From Allobacillus saliphilus (GTDB lineage: Bacteria; Bacillota; Bacilli; Bacillales; Alkalibacillaceae): DNA of 58,024 nucleotides. Shown here in pieces: positions 57,974 through 58,024 of the stretch. A program made the translations under genes and the position numbers. The notes under the pieces were generated by a model. That model ran no database searches. It was not told where the DNA came from and worked only from the letters and a program-made list of their open reading frames with translations. The stretch spans positions 1 to 58,024 of the forward strand of contig NZ_JAGSIE010000026.1 in the NCBI RefSeq assembly GCF_018138385.1, read 5' to 3'. Numbering within the stretch: the first letter of the stretch is position 1; each line of letters starts with the position of its first letter.

Positions 57974-58024
<51 letters not shown>

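Overview
The window is a chromosome segment from a low-GC, endospore-forming Firmicute of the Bacillaceae. Its gene order follows the Bacillus subtilis origin-proximal region almost gene for gene: tadA, scr, dnaX, ebfC, recR, bofA, gin, yaaO, tmk, darA, yaaR, holB, ricT, yabA, yabB, rsmI, abrB, metG, tatD, yabE, rnmV, rsmA, yabG, veg, sspF, ispE, purR, spoVG, glmU, prs, ctc, pth, fin, mfd, spoVT, yabM, yabN, rqcP, yabP, yabQ, divIC, yabR, tRNA-Met, tRNA-Glu, spoIIE, yabS, yabT, tilS, hprT, ftsH, coaX, hslO, folP, folB, folK, lysS and then an rRNA operon. Sporulation genes (bofA, gin, yabG, sspF, spoVG, fin, spoVT, yabP, yabQ, spoIIE) show a true spore former. Acidic tails on FtsH and Ctc hint at a salt- or alkali-adapted relative, but this is inference.

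Layout. 1-73 is the 3' end of a group II intron. 0.1-2.8 kb holds a DUF3891 gene, the spore cortex hydrolase yaaH (minus strand) and tadA. 2.8-6.8 kb holds SRP RNA, an inserted nadX, and the dnaX-ebfC-recR repair and replication cluster. 7.2-8.5 kb has an unrecognised lipoprotein, bofA and the sigma-G inhibitor gin. 8.8-16 kb runs yaaO to rsmI, with abrB on the minus strand. 16.6-26.7 kb runs metG to spoVG, 26.8-35.3 kb glmU to spoVT, and 35.6-40.6 kb yabM to yabR. Two minus-strand tRNAs and a 0.7-kb repeat array follow, then spoIIE to ftsH (42.1-50.6 kb). A 0.9-kb non-conserved gap with two structured repeat-like elements precedes coaX-hslO-folPBK-lysS. A small His/Cys-dyad protein of unknown role sits just before the 16S rRNA gene, which begins at about 57,974.

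How the genes work together. Most are housekeeping genes for DNA replication and repair (dnaX, holB, yabA, recR, mfd, rnmV), tRNA and rRNA maturation (tadA, tilS, rsmA, rsmI, pth), cell envelope precursors (glmU, ispE), nucleotide and folate metabolism (tmk, prs, hprT, purR, folPBK) and division (divIC, ftsH). They are interleaved with regulators that drive compartment-specific sigma factors in sporulation (spoIIE, fin, gin, bofA, spoVT, abrB).

What departs from the template. Four intergenic tandem-repeat arrays are present, two of 52-bp period and two of 21-bp period. Their sequences are specific to each locus, and three start just after an intrinsic terminator. The two 52-bp arrays lie 34 kb apart yet share an in-phase small stem-loop with compensatory base changes, and in the larger array the loop centre varies between copies. 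I know of no described system matching them, and they are the best candidate here for undescribed biology. Genes present at these positions in B. subtilis but absent here include yaaL, the rrn operon near bofA, yazA, ridA (yabJ), cysK, pabABC and dusB.
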